A stretch of DNA of 64,000 bases from Trueperaceae bacterium (GTDB lineage Bacteria > Deinococcota > Deinococci > Deinococcales > Trueperaceae), in contig JAABTL010000002.1 of assembly GCA_011389865.1 (NCBI GenBank), positions 62,001 through 126,000 of the forward strand, given 5' to 3'. Made by a program: the position numbers and the translations under genes. Position 1 is the stretch's first letter; each line of letters opens with the position of its first letter. Below are positions 1 to 9,424 of the stretch, piece after piece. The notes beneath the pieces are model-generated. The model worked only from the letters and a program-made list of their open reading frames with translations. It ran no database searches and was not told the DNA's origin.

Positions 1-2
1 TG

Positions 3-401
3 CTCCCCGACGACGAGGGCTTCAGGATCTTCGAGATCGCCCCGCTCAGCATCTACCCGGGTTCGCAGATGTACTTCCGGGTGTCGGTGCGGCGCAGCGG
101 CTACCTGACGATCAGCGCGCTGGACCCCGAGGGTCGCGTGTCGGTCCTGGTCCGCGACTACGCGATCGAGGCCGGCGGCAGCCCCGTCCGCGTGCCTCCG
201 GTCGGCACCTCGGAGCCCGTCCAGGGCCGCACGCCCGAGGGCGAATGGCGGCTCCGCGCCTCGTGGTCGCCACGGCCGATCGGCGCCCGCTACGACGGCC
301 TGCGGGGCCTGGACGCGTGGACGGACGCGATCCGCGACGACCTGGCCCGGTTCGACGACGCCAGCGTGTTCGAGGACGTGTACGAAGTGAAGCGTCGCTG
401 A
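3..401 (+). CDS. DUF4384-like protein, C-terminal part (5' end cut by window edge)
   Basis: The frame is already open at base 3 and closes with TGA at 399-401, leaving 132 C-terminal residues; the ATG at 69 is internal, not a start. The visible part has the strand-rich pattern of a DUF4384 domain (YLTISALDPEGRVSVLV, then GEWRLRASWSPRPIG), followed by a charged helical tail ending EDVYEVKRR. Such domains are usually found in exported or envelope-associated proteins, and single copies are common in Deinococcota. Any signal peptide lies outside the window. No catalytic residues are evident and the role is unknown. Family assignment is by resemblance only. Confidence 0.6.
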   Translation, partial: LPDDEGFRIFEIAPLSIYPGSQMYFRVSVRRSGYLTISALDPEGRVSVLVRDYAIEAGGSPVRVPPVGTSEPVQGRTPEGEWRLRASWSPRPIGARYDGLRGLDAWTDAIRDDLARFDDASVFEDVYEVKRR

Positions 402-430
402 CGCGGCGTCTGCCCGCCACGTCCCTGGGG

Positions 431-442
431 TACAATCGCCTC
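431..442 (+). promoter_or_regulatory. -10 box (TACAAT) upstream of yebC
   Basis: TACAAT at 431-436 matches the TANNNT -10 consensus. An ATG at 443 follows after 6 bases, which is the leaderless spacing seen at several other genes here. That ATG opens only a 29-codon frame (stop 530-532) that runs 14 bases into yebC, so the site most simply gives yebC a leader of about 75 bases. No clear -35 is visible. Confidence 0.5.
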
Positions 443-518
443 ATGAGTACGCCCCCTTGGTGGTGCCGATCGCGCGGCGTTCGGCCCGACCCGGGGGGCG
501 TGATGGAAGGCAGGCAAC

Positions 519-1256
519 GTGGCGGGCCATAACAAGTGGTCGCAGATCAAACGCAAGAAGGCTGCGAACGACAACCAGCGTGGCAAGGCGATCAGCAAGC
601 ACATCCGCGCCATCCAGAGCGCGGTGCGCGAGGGGGGTGGCGGGGACCCCGGCGCGAACCTGCCGCTGAAGAACGCGCTTGCCGCCGCCAAGAGCGACAA
701 CGTCCCGGTCGACAACATCGATCGCGCGATCGAGCGGGCGCTCGGCGGCGCCGAGGGTGGCGCCGCCTTCGAGACGGTCATGTACGAGGGCTACGGCCCC
801 GGTGGGGTCGCCGTCCTGGTCGAGGCCCTGACCGACAACCGCAACCGCACGGTCGGCGAGGTGCGCCACGTGTTCTCCAAGCGCGGCGGGAACCTCTCCG
901 GCAGCGTGGCCTGGCAGTTCGAGACGAAGGGCCTCATCGTCGTCGAGCGTGACGACGAGGACGTCGCGGAGGCCGCCATCGAGGCCGGCGCGGAGGACAT
1001 CGAGGTCGAGGAGGGCGCCACCACCATCTACACGGCGCCGACGGCCCTGTACGACGTCGTCGACGCCATGCAGAGCGCCGGCTTCGAGCCACAGGTGAGC
1101 CAGCTCACCAAGGTCCCCCAGACGACCACCGCGTTGGCCGCGGACGCCGCCGCCCGCGTGGTGAGCTTCCTCGAGGCGCTCGAGGAGCTCGACGACGTCC
1201 AGAACGTGTACAGCACCGCCGACCTCTCGGCCTTCGCCGAGTCGGTCGCCGGCTGA
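519..1256 (+). CDS. yebC: YebC/PmpR (TACO1) family protein
   Basis: A 245-residue protein starting MAGHNKWSQIKRKKAAND, the hallmark N-terminus of the YebC family, and matching the usual length of 240-250. Family members bind the ribosome or DNA; recent work on the family points to easing translation of proline-rich stretches, while older work describes PmpR-type transcriptional control. The start is the GTG at 519, fixed by the conserved N-terminus, with a purine-rich GGAAGG about 10 bases upstream. The acidic middle and C-terminal lobes are all present. The next gene begins 10 bases downstream, so the two are probably co-transcribed. Confidence in family is very high; cellular role is from family knowledge. 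Confidence 0.95.
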   Translation: MAGHNKWSQIKRKKAANDNQRGKAISKHIRAIQSAVREGGGGDPGANLPLKNALAAAKSDNVPVDNIDRAIERALGGAEGGAAFETVMYEGYGPGGVAVLVEALTDNRNRTVGEVRHVFSKRGGNLSGSVAWQFETKGLIVVERDDEDVAEAAIEAGAEDIEVEEGATTIYTAPTALYDVVDAMQSAGFEPQVSQLTKVPQTTTALAADAAARVVSFLEALEELDDVQNVYSTADLSAFAESVAG

Positions 1257-1266
1257 GGAGGGACCG

Positions 1267-1983
1267 ATGAGCTTCCCGACCGTCTCGTGGGACGCCGTAC
1301 CCCGGATCACCGGCAGCCAGATGCAGCAGCTGATCATGCTCGCGACCGGCAAGTACGGTCTGGACAGCCGCCTGCTGGTGGAACACACGGCGCGCAACGT
1401 CGTGGCGTTGGTCGACGCCCATGCCCCCGAGGGCACCATCCTGGTGGTGGCGGGCCGCGGCAACAACGGCTCCGGCGGGCTCGCCGCCGCGCGGCTGCTG
1501 GCGGCGCGCGGCAGGCGCGTCTGGGTCGTGCCCACCCACGAGGCAGAGAACTACTCCGGGACGCCCAAGGAGCAGCTCGAGCACCTGCGGCACTACGAGA
1601 CGGTCAAGGTGCGCACCAGCCTCCCCAAGATGAAGTTCTCGGTGGTGATCGACAGCGCCATCGGTACCAACCTCGAGGGGCCGCCGCGCGGCCGCACCCT
1701 CGACGTCATCACGGTCGTCAACCAGCTCGTGGCCCAGGGCAGTTGCGTCATCTCGCTCGACGTCCCGACGGGGCTGAAGGCCGATGACGGCACGCTGCCG
1801 GGCGACGTCGTGAACGCGACCATGACCCTCGCGATCGGTCTCGCCAAGCGTGGCGCCGCCCCGGGGGAGCACGTCGGCCGCCTGTTCGTCGGCGATCTGG
1901 CGCTCCCCGACGGCCTCTACGAGGGCATGGGACTCGACGCACCCCGGATGCCGAACTTCGTCACGGAGGTCGTGGCGGGCTGA
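1267..1983 (+). CDS. nnrE: Stand-alone YjeF_N domain protein, NAD(P)H-hydrate epimerase-like
   Basis: 238 residues forming a single YjeF_N (NnrE) domain. The family epimerises damaged NAD(P)HX for repair by a dehydratase, which in E. coli is fused (NnrD) but is absent here. Visible motifs: AGRGNNGSGGLAAARLL in the nucleotide loop, VVIDSAIGTNLEGPPRG, and SLDVPTGLKADDG before the final strand. The loop normally reads NNGGDG; here it is NNGSGG, so a conserved acidic residue is replaced and activity is not certain. Start ATG 1267 is preceded by GGAGGG. It lies 10 bases after yebC and 31 bases before the next gene, on the same strand. Confidence 0.8.
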   Translation: MSFPTVSWDAVPRITGSQMQQLIMLATGKYGLDSRLLVEHTARNVVALVDAHAPEGTILVVAGRGNNGSGGLAAARLLAARGRRVWVVPTHEAENYSGTPKEQLEHLRHYETVKVRTSLPKMKFSVVIDSAIGTNLEGPPRGRTLDVITVVNQLVAQGSCVISLDVPTGLKADDGTLPGDVVNATMTLAIGLAKRGAAPGEHVGRLFVGDLALPDGLYEGMGLDAPRMPNFVTEVVAG

Positions 1984-2014
1984 AGGCCCAACGATCGGCC
2001 GCGAGGAGGCCGCG

Positions 2015-2896
2015 ATGCCGCGCACTGACCGGAGCGGGACCGCGAACGCGAACGCCACGGTGGCATCGCGCCTCGACGAGGTCGGGCTGCTCCTCGAGGA
2101 GCAGCGGGCGAACCCGTTCCGCGTCAACGCGTACCGCCGTGCCGCGGCGACGATCCGTGAGCTGGAGCGCCCGCTCGCGGCGATCCTGGACGAAGGGGGC
2201 CTGGAGGGCCTCGAGAAGCTCCCCACGATCGGCGAGCGGTTGGCCCGCAGCATCCGCACGCTGGTGACGACGGGCCGACTGCCGCTGCTCGAGCATCTCC
2301 GCGGCGACGCCGACCCGGAGGTGGCGTTGATGACCGTGCCGGGCATCGGCCCCAAGCTGGCCGACCGGCTGGTCCACGAGCTGGGGATCGGCTCGCTGGA
2401 GGACCTGGAGGCGGCAGCGCACGACGGGCGGCTCGAAGGGATCGACGGTCTCGGTCCGAAGCGGATCGCGGGCATCCGCGACGTGCTCCGGGCCCGTTTG
2501 GGGCGGGTCCGCCCTCTCCCGGTCGACACCGGCGACGAGCCCTCCGTGGCGGAGATCCTCGACGTCGACCGCGAGTACCGCGAGGCGGCCGCCCGTGGGC
2601 GACTCCCCACGATCGCTCCCCGACGGTTCAACCCGACCGGCGAGGCGTGGCTTCCCATCCTCCACACCCGGCGCGGCGACCACGAGTTCACGGCGATGTT
2701 CTCGAACACCGCTCGGGCGCATCGCCTGGGGCGCACCGACGACTGGGTCGTCATCTACCACGATGGCCGGGGTGGAGAGCGGCAGGCCACGGTGGTCACG
2801 GCCGGGCGCGGCGCCCTGCAGGGGCGCCGCGTGGTGCGGGGCCGCGAGGAGGCGTGCGCGGCGACCTACGGGATCGGGGCCGAGCGAACGCGGTAG
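2015..2896 (+). CDS. Helix-hairpin-helix DNA-binding protein, polymerase-X N-terminal-like
   Basis: 293 residues. The first part (about 1-75) resembles the 8-kDa N-terminal domain of family X polymerases (ASRLDEVGLLLEEQRANPFR, then KLPTIGERLARSI). It is followed by helix-hairpin-helix motifs (VPGIGPKLADRLV and IDGLGPKRIAGI) that bind DNA backbone. There is no polymerase palm or PHP domain. The C-terminal 110 residues (from PRRFNPTGEAWLPILH) are a conserved but uncharacterised module. Start ATG 2015 is chosen because GAGGAGG lies 8-10 bases upstream; the frame is open further upstream without a better site. A role in DNA repair or DNA binding is inferred from the domains only. Confidence 0.8.
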   Translation: MPRTDRSGTANANATVASRLDEVGLLLEEQRANPFRVNAYRRAAATIRELERPLAAILDEGGLEGLEKLPTIGERLARSIRTLVTTGRLPLLEHLRGDADPEVALMTVPGIGPKLADRLVHELGIGSLEDLEAAAHDGRLEGIDGLGPKRIAGIRDVLRARLGRVRPLPVDTGDEPSVAEILDVDREYREAAARGRLPTIAPRRFNPTGEAWLPILHTRRGDHEFTAMFSNTARAHRLGRTDDWVVIYHDGRGGERQATVVTAGRGALQGRRVVRGREEACAATYGIGAERTR

Positions 2897-2941
2897 GCGG
2901 GCGCGCGGCACGGACCGCGTCGGCGTGGCCCGCACGAAGCG

Positions 2942-2966
2942 GGGAGGCCCCGTTGCGGGGCCTCCC
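2942..2966. terminator. Perfect hairpin between convergent HhH gene and tRNA-Val
   Basis: An 11-bp perfect stem (2942-2952 with 2956-2966) closes a 3-base loop (TTG). It lies downstream of both the plus-strand HhH gene and the minus-strand tRNA-Val, so it can serve both. There is no strong T run. Confidence 0.75.
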
Positions 2967-2990
2967 TCTGGCCGTCCAAGACGGCGGTTC

Positions 2991-3065
2991 TGGTAGGCGC
3001 GGCCAGGATTGAACTGGCGACCTCTACAGTGTCAATGTAGCGCTCTCCCACTGAGCTACGCGCCT
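2991..3065 (-). tRNA. tRNA-Val (anticodon GAC)
   Basis: Reading the minus strand gives a full cloverleaf: acceptor AGGCGCG pairs with CGCGCCT, D arm GCTC/GAGC, anticodon stem CTACA/TGTAG around loop TTGACAC, T arm GCCAG-TTCAATC-CTGGC. CCA is encoded at 2991-2993. It lies downstream of tRNA-Cys, 48 bases away, probably in one transcript. Confidence 0.95.
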
Positions 3066-3113
3066 GCGCGGTGTTTCGTTGACGCCGTCCGGGTGGGTCC
3101 GGAGCGGAGGTGG

Positions 3114-3188
<75 letters not shown>

Positions 3189-3198
3189 AAGCCCACAG

Positions 3199-3227
3199 AA
3201 GGTACCACGCGCCCCAGGGGCTGTCAA
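3199..3227 (-). promoter_or_regulatory. Sigma-70-type promoter for tRNA-Cys/tRNA-Val
   Basis: On the minus strand TTGACA (3222-3227) and TACCTT (3199-3204) are separated by exactly 17 bases, with TGG giving an extended -10. The predicted start, about 3192, lies a few bases upstream of the tRNA-Cys 5' end. Confidence 0.85.
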
Positions 3228-3280
3228 CGCGTGGGGCACGGGGCCCGTGCCCATCGTCGGGGGCGTCTGGCGGACCGCGG

Positions 3281-3292
3281 TAAGGTGCCCGC
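3281..3292 (+). promoter_or_regulatory. -10 box (TAAGGT) for leaderless dnaE
   Basis: TAAGGT at 3281-3286 lies 6 bases before the dnaE ATG, so transcription should begin at or near the start codon. No Shine-Dalgarno sequence is present in the gap, which supports leaderless translation. Confidence 0.6.
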
Positions 3293-6200
3293 ATGACCGA
3301 TGGCACGCCTCAGCGTTTCGCCCACCTGCACCAGCACACCGCCTACAGCCTGCTCGACGGCGCGGCCCGCATCAAGGACCTGGTCGAGTGGGTCAAGCAG
3401 GTCAGCCCGTCCGACGCGGCGCTGGCGATGACCGACCACGGCAACATGCACGGGGCGGTCGAGTTCAGCAAGGCGGCAGCCGCGGCCGGCGTCAAGCCGA
3501 TCATCGGCTTCGAGGCGTACATGACGCCCGGTTCGCGCTTCGACAAACGGCGCCTCGAGGGGCGCCTCGACGGCGGTTACTACCACTTGACGCTGCTCGC
3601 CAAGGACATGCAGGGCTACCGGAACCTGTGCAAGCTCTCGAGCCGCGCCTTCCTCGAGGGCTTCTACATGAAGCCACGCATCGACTTCGAGCTCCTCGAG
3701 GAGCACCACGAGGGCGTGATCGCGCTGTCGGGATGCCTCGGGGCGCAGCTCCCGCGCACGATCCTCGACGTCGGACCGGAGGCCGGCGAGGAGGTGCTGC
3801 GGCGCTTCCTCGGCGTCTTCGGCGACGACTTCTTCGTCGAGCTGCAGGACCACGGCCTAGAGGAGCAGCGGCGGCTGAACCCCGTGCTCAAGGAACTGGC
3901 GCAGCGGCACGGCGTGGCGATGGTCGCCACCAACGACGGGCACTACGTCCGCAAGGCGGATGCCCGGGCCCACGAGGCGCTCCTCGCGATCCAGACGAAG
4001 ACGGTGCTGTCGGATCCGGACCGCTTCCGCTTCCCCTGCGACGAGTTCTACGTGAAGACGCCGGACGAGATGGCGGCGGTGATCCCCGAATCCGAGTACC
4101 CGAGCGCGCTGGCCAACACGATGGCCGTCGCCGACCGCTGCACCCTCGAGCTGCCGATCGGCAGCAGGCGGGTGTACCAGATGCCCGAGCTGCCGCTGCC
4201 GGCGGGCCGAACGCTGGCGGAGCAGCTGCGGATCCAGACCTACGCGGGCCTCGGCCGGCGCTACCCGGACCGCGTGACGGAGGGTCTCTGGCGCGCCTAC
4301 CTCGCCCACGCCGACGGGGCCAAGGCCGGCGACGCCCCACTCGAGGACGTCTGGCTGAGCCTGGCGCGGCACGCCGAGCGCGGTCGCAGGACCAAGCGCG
4401 GGAACGAGCCGTACGACCGCTACGAGGCGCCGCACCTCGAGGCGTTCGCGGCCTCGTGGCCGGATGCCACGGCGATCGAGCTGCTGCGGCGGGCGGAGTT
4501 CGAGCTCGGCGTGATCGTCGCGATGGGCTTCCCGGACTACTTCCTCATCGTCGCCGACTTCATCGGCTGGGCGAAGGATCAGGGCATCGCGGTCGGGCCC
4601 GGTCGCGGCTCGGGCGCCGGCTCGATCGTCGCGTACGCGCTGCGCATCACCAACATCGATCCCATCGCGTACGGCCTCCTCTTCGAGCGTTTCTTGAACC
4701 CCGACCGCGTCTCGCTGCCCGACTTCGACATCGACTTCTCCGACGCGCGGCGCGGCGAGGTCATCGACTACGTGCGCCGCACCTACGGCGACGACAAGGT
4801 CGCGCACATCGCCACCTTCGGGACGATGGCCTCGCGGGCCGCGATCAAGGACGCCGCGCGCGTGATGGAGGCGCCGTTCGCGGACGCCGACAAGGTCTCG
4901 AAGCTGATCCCGCTGGTGTTCGGCCGTTCGGTGCCCATCCGGACCGCGCTCGAGGAGATCCCGGAGCTGCGTGAGCTGTATGCCGCCGGCGCCCAGCCGT
5001 ACGTCGACGTCGCGATGTCGCTCGAGGGGCTGACGCGCCACGCCTCGGTGCACGCGGCCGGCGTGATCATCGCCCGCGACCCGATCACCGAGCTCGCCCC
5101 GCTGTTCCGCAGCGGCGACGGCCCGGTCGTTTGCCAGTACGACATGGGCTCGGTCGAGGACCTGGGCTTCATCAAGATGGACTTCCTGGGGCTGCGCACG
5201 CTGTCGCTCATCGAGGCGGCCGTGCGCATCGTGCGCGACACCTATGGCGTCGAGCTGGACCCGGACGCCTTCCCCGCCGACGACGAGCTCACCTACGAGC
5301 TGCTGGCGCGCGGCGACGCCGCCGGCGTGTTCCAGTTCGAGTCGCCGGGGATGGTCGACACGCTGCGCAAGCTGAAGCCCCGGCGCATCCAGGACCTCAT
5401 CGCCGTCTCCGCCCTGTACCGGCCCGGGCCGATGGAGAACATCCCGACCTACATCCGGCGGCACCACGGCCAGGAGGAGGTCAGCTTCGTCGACTTCCCG
5501 GTCGCCGCGCCGATCCTGGGGCCCATCCTGGAGGAGACCTACGGCATTCCCGTCTACCAGGAACAGATCATGCAGATCGCGCAGGCGGTGGCGGGCTACA
5601 CCCTGGGCGAGGCGGACCTCCTGCGACGCGCGATGGGCAAGAAGAAGGTCGCGGAGATGGAGCAGCAGCGGGCGATCTTCGAGCGCGGCGCGGGAGAGCG
5701 CGGCATCCCGCGACCCGAGGCGAACCACATCTTCGACCTGCTGGAGAAGTTCGCGAACTACGGCTTCAACAAGTCGCACAGCGCCGCCTACGGCGTGCTG
5801 TCGTACCAGACGGCCTACCTCAAGGCCCACTTCCCCGTCGCGTTCGCCGCCGCCCTGCTGACGGTCGAGCGCGGCGACAGCGACAAGGTGGCGCAGTACG
5901 TCGCCGACGCTCGCCACCTCGGCGTCGAGGTGCTGCCGCCCGACATCAACACCTCGGGCGGCGACTTCACCCCCGACGGCGGCGTCGTTCGCTTCGGGCT
6001 GTACGGCGTCAAGAACGTCGGCGACGCGGCCGTCGATCACCTGGTGCGCGAACGCCAGCAGGGCGGGCGCTTCCGCGACCTGTTCGACTTCTGCCGCCGG
6101 GTGGATACCCAGCTCGTGAACAAGCGCGCGTTGGAGTCGCTCGTGAAGGCGGGCGCGTTCGATGCCCTCGGCGACCGGGCCTCCCTCCTCGAGCACCTCG

Positions 6201-7057
6201 AGCCGGCGCTGCGCTGGGGCGCGGCCCAGCGCGAGCAGGCGAGCCTCGGACAGCTCGGCCTCTTCGGCGTCGACGAGGTGCGGCCGCCGGCGCTCGCTGC
6301 CGCGGAGCCGCTCAGCGCTCTCGACCTCCTGCGCATGGAGAAGGAGGCGCTGGGGCTCTACCTGTCGAGCCATCCCATGCTGCAGTACCCGGGCCTCACC
6401 GAGTCGGCCAGCTGCAGCGTCGCCGAGCTCGACGACTGGTGGCGCGAACGGGCCGCCGACGGCGGCCGGCCCCGGGTCGCCCTGGCCGGTCTGCTACAGA
6501 ACGTGGTCAAGCGACCGACGCGCAAGGGCGGCATGATGGCCCGCTTCGAGATCGCCGACGTGAGCGGTGCCCGCGAGGTCGTCGCCTTCGGACGCACGTA
6601 CGACGACATCGCGGCGGCGCTCACCGAGGACGCGCCGGCCGTGGTGGTGTGCGAGGTCAGCCAGGACGGGGACGCGCTCCGCCTGGTGGCCGAGCGGCTC
6701 GTGCGCTGGGACCGACGCGAGCAGCTGCCCGAGCTGGCGATCCTCACCTTCGACCTCGACGAGCTGGGCTCGCACCAGCTGCTGGAGCTGCGCTCGTGCC
6801 TCGACGACCGCTCCGGACGGGTGCCCGTCGAGCTCAGGCTGCGCACGGGCTCGGGGACGATCCACTTCGCCGCGGAGGGGCTCCGGGTCGATCCCGAGGG
6901 CCTGCCGGCCGTGGTGGAGGCCTGCCCGTGGCTCACGGCCACGGTGGCCCTCGACGCGCGTCCGTGGCTCGAGGAGCGCGGCCGCCAGGGCTACGGCGGG
7001 CGCGGCAGGCCGTCGGCCGCCCGCTCGCCGGCTCCGGCGAGCGACGTCCCGTTCTGA
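3293..7057 (+). CDS. dnaE: DNA polymerase III subunit alpha
   Basis: A 1254-residue replicative polymerase of the DnaE type, slightly longer than the usual 1160-1200. Domain order: PHP domain (FAHLHQHTAYSLLDGA, MTDHGNMHGA, TNDGHYV, about residues 8-280); palm with GRGSGAGSIVAYALRITNID and the catalytic LPDFDIDF near 475-482; thumb and fingers; tandem HhH region with FNKSHSAAYGVLSYQTAYLK; OB fold (RVALAGLLQNVVKRPTRKGG, about 1060-1150); C-terminal tau-binding tail. The PHP metal ligands look intact, unlike E. coli DnaE, so an in-built 3'-5' exonuclease is possible. No intein is seen. The start ATG sits 6 bases after a -10 box. It faces pilT tail to tail across 25 bases. Confidence 0.98.
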   Translation: MTDGTPQRFAHLHQHTAYSLLDGAARIKDLVEWVKQVSPSDAALAMTDHGNMHGAVEFSKAAAAAGVKPIIGFEAYMTPGSRFDKRRLEGRLDGGYYHLTLLAKDMQGYRNLCKLSSRAFLEGFYMKPRIDFELLEEHHEGVIALSGCLGAQLPRTILDVGPEAGEEVLRRFLGVFGDDFFVELQDHGLEEQRRLNPVLKELAQRHGVAMVATNDGHYVRKADARAHEALLAIQTKTVLSDPDRFRFPCDEFYVKTPDEMAAVIPESEYPSALANTMAVADRCTLELPIGSRRVYQMPELPLPAGRTLAEQLRIQTYAGLGRRYPDRVTEGLWRAYLAHADGAKAGDAPLEDVWLSLARHAERGRRTKRGNEPYDRYEAPHLEAFAASWPDATAIELLRRAEFELGVIVAMGFPDYFLIVADFIGWAKDQGIAVGPGRGSGAGSIVAYALRITNIDPIAYGLLFERFLNPDRVSLPDFDIDFSDARRGEVIDYVRRTYGDDKVAHIATFGTMASRAAIKDAARVMEAPFADADKVSKLIPLVFGRSVPIRTALEEIPELRELYAAGAQPYVDVAMSLEGLTRHASVHAAGVIIARDPITELAPLFRSGDGPVVCQYDMGSVEDLGFIKMDFLGLRTLSLIEAAVRIVRDTYGVELDPDAFPADDELTYELLARGDAAGVFQFESPGMVDTLRKLKPRRIQDLIAVSALYRPGPMENIPTYIRRHHGQEEVSFVDFPVAAPILGPILEETYGIPVYQEQIMQIAQAVAGYTLGEADLLRRAMGKKKVAEMEQQRAIFERGAGERGIPRPEANHIFDLLEKFANYGFNKSHSAAYGVLSYQTAYLKAHFPVAFAAALLTVERGDSDKVAQYVADARHLGVEVLPPDINTSGGDFTPDGGVVRFGLYGVKNVGDAAVDHLVRERQQGGRFRDLFDFCRRVDTQLVNKRALESLVKAGAFDALGDRASLLEHLEPALRWGAAQREQASLGQLGLFGVDEVRPPALAAAEPLSALDLLRMEKEALGLYLSSHPMLQYPGLTESASCSVAELDDWWRERAADGGRPRVALAGLLQNVVKRPTRKGGMMARFEIADVSGAREVVAFGRTYDDIAAALTEDAPAVVVCEVSQDGDALRLVAERLVRWDRREQLPELAILTFDLDELGSHQLLELRSCLDDRSGRVPVELRLRTGSGTIHFAAEGLRVDPEGLPAVVEACPWLTATVALDARPWLEERGRQGYGGRGRPSAARSPAPASDVPF

Positions 7058-7082
7058 CGACCGCGTGCCATGGCCGGTGGCC

Positions 7083-8186
7083 TCATCCCCACTGGGTCGC
7101 CGTCTGACGTCCCCGTTCCAGGTCGACCTGCGTGGCCGACATCTTGAACTGCTGAGAAGACGTCGCGGCGTGCATCGCCGTCTCGTAGCTGATGATGTCC
7201 TGGCCGTACAGCTCGGCCAGGTGGTCGTCGAAGAGCTGCATGCCGTCGAAGCGCGAGTCGCGGATGGCGTCGTAGATCTCGCCGGTCCGCTGCTCGTCCT
7301 TGATCAGGTCGCGGATGCGCAACGTGCCGCGCAGGATCTCCATCGCCGCCACCCGGCCCTTGCCGCCCACGCGCGGCAGCAGCCGCTGCGACACGATGCC
7401 GACGAGGGCCTCCGCGAACAGGATCCTGGCGACGTCGCGCTCGTGCGGTGGGAACAGCTCCATCATGCGGTTGATCGTGCGAACCGAGTCCTGCGTGTGC
7501 AGCGTCGCGAACACCAGGTGGCCCGTCTGGGCGGCCGACAGCGCCGCGGCCGCGGTCGCGTGGTCGCGGATCTCGCCGATCATGATGATGTCCGGGTCCT
7601 GCCGCATCGCGGAGACCAGCGCGTCGGCGAAGGTGGTCGCGTCCATGCCGATCTCGCGCTGGACGATCGCCGAGCGCTTGGAGCGATGCAGGTACTCGAT
7701 CGGGTCCTCGATGGTGACGATCATCTTGCCGTGGACGGCGTTGATCTCGTCGATGATGCGGGCCAGCGTGGTCGACTTGCCTGAGCCCGTCGGACCCGTG
7801 ACGAGCACGATGCCCTTCTCCTGGTCGCGGAAGTGGTTGATCGTCTCCTCCGGGAGGTTGACGATCGCGAGCATCGATTCGTCCGAGCCGATGATGCGCA
7901 GGACGGCGCTCACGCTGCCACGCTGGCGGAAGAGGTTGACGCGGAAACGGCCGAGGCCGGAGACGGAGTACGCCAGGTCGACCTGATGCCGGTCCGCGAA
8001 CACCGTCCGCTGGCGCTCGTCGCACATCGCGGCCACGAGCTTCTCGGTGAAGGCGGGCGTGATCCGCGTGTCGGCGACGGGGATGAGCTTGCCGTGCAGG
8101 CGCGCGAGCGGCGGCAGCCCGACGTGCAGGTGGAGGTCGGAGGCGCCGCGGTCGACCAGCGTCTTGAGGAGATCGTGGAAGTTCAC
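7083..8186 (-). CDS. pilT: Type IV pilus retraction ATPase PilT
   Basis: 367 residues, the normal PilT length. The PAS-like N-domain is followed by the RecA-like core with Walker A GPTGSGKST (131-139), Asp box IVTIEDPIEYLH, Walker B with DPDIIMIGEIRD, and the His box GHLVFATLHTQD. PilT hydrolyses ATP as a hexamer at the pilus base to depolymerise the pilin fibre for twitching and DNA uptake. The start is GTG, supported by a TATCGT -10 exactly 6 bases upstream. No other pilus gene is adjacent, but mglBA later in the window and dprA (transformation) fit a pilus-bearing, possibly competent organism. The last 30 residues are family-variable. Confidence 0.96.
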   Translation of the reverse strand: MNFHDLLKTLVDRGASDLHLHVGLPPLARLHGKLIPVADTRITPAFTEKLVAAMCDERQRTVFADRHQVDLAYSVSGLGRFRVNLFRQRGSVSAVLRIIGSDESMLAIVNLPEETINHFRDQEKGIVLVTGPTGSGKSTTLARIIDEINAVHGKMIVTIEDPIEYLHRSKRSAIVQREIGMDATTFADALVSAMRQDPDIIMIGEIRDHATAAAALSAAQTGHLVFATLHTQDSVRTINRMMELFPPHERDVARILFAEALVGIVSQRLLPRVGGKGRVAAMEILRGTLRIRDLIKDEQRTGEIYDAIRDSRFDGMQLFDDHLAELYGQDIISYETAMHAATSSQQFKMSATQVDLERGRQTATQWG

Positions 8187-8198
8187 CCGGACACGATA
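8187..8198 (-). promoter_or_regulatory. -10 box (TATCGT) for leaderless pilT
   Basis: On the minus strand TATCGT (8193-8198) is followed by 6 bases and the GTG start of pilT. No Shine-Dalgarno sequence fits in the gap. Confidence 0.6.
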
Positions 8199-8229
8199 AC
8201 GGCCGACGCCTCGCGGCGCAGCGAACGCT

Positions 8230-8242
8230 TACACTGCGCGGC
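8230..8242 (+). promoter_or_regulatory. -10 box (TACACT) for the cyclophilin pair
   Basis: TACACT at 8230-8235 is followed after 7 bases by an ATG at 8243. That ATG opens a 13-codon frame ([13 protein letters not shown]) whose TGA overlaps the GTG start of the first cyclophilin as GTGA, a possible translationally coupled leader peptide. Confidence 0.5.
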
Positions 8243-8280
8243 ATGGAACTCCCCCCGGATCCCACCCTCGGAGGCCGGTC

Positions 8281-9390
<1,110 letters not shown>

Positions 9391-9424
9391 CGCCATCCCC
9401 ATCTCCCCCATCCCAGGAGGCCCC

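Noticed and set aside
3857-6373. Long open frame on the strand opposite dnaE
   Set aside because: It mirrors dnaE codon positions, has low-complexity Arg/Glu/Val-rich composition and no motif. Such frames are expected opposite GC-rich coding DNA.
3293-7057. Intein or split in dnaE
   Set aside because: The frame is continuous, the motifs run in normal order, and there is no intein block or unexplained insertion of intein size.
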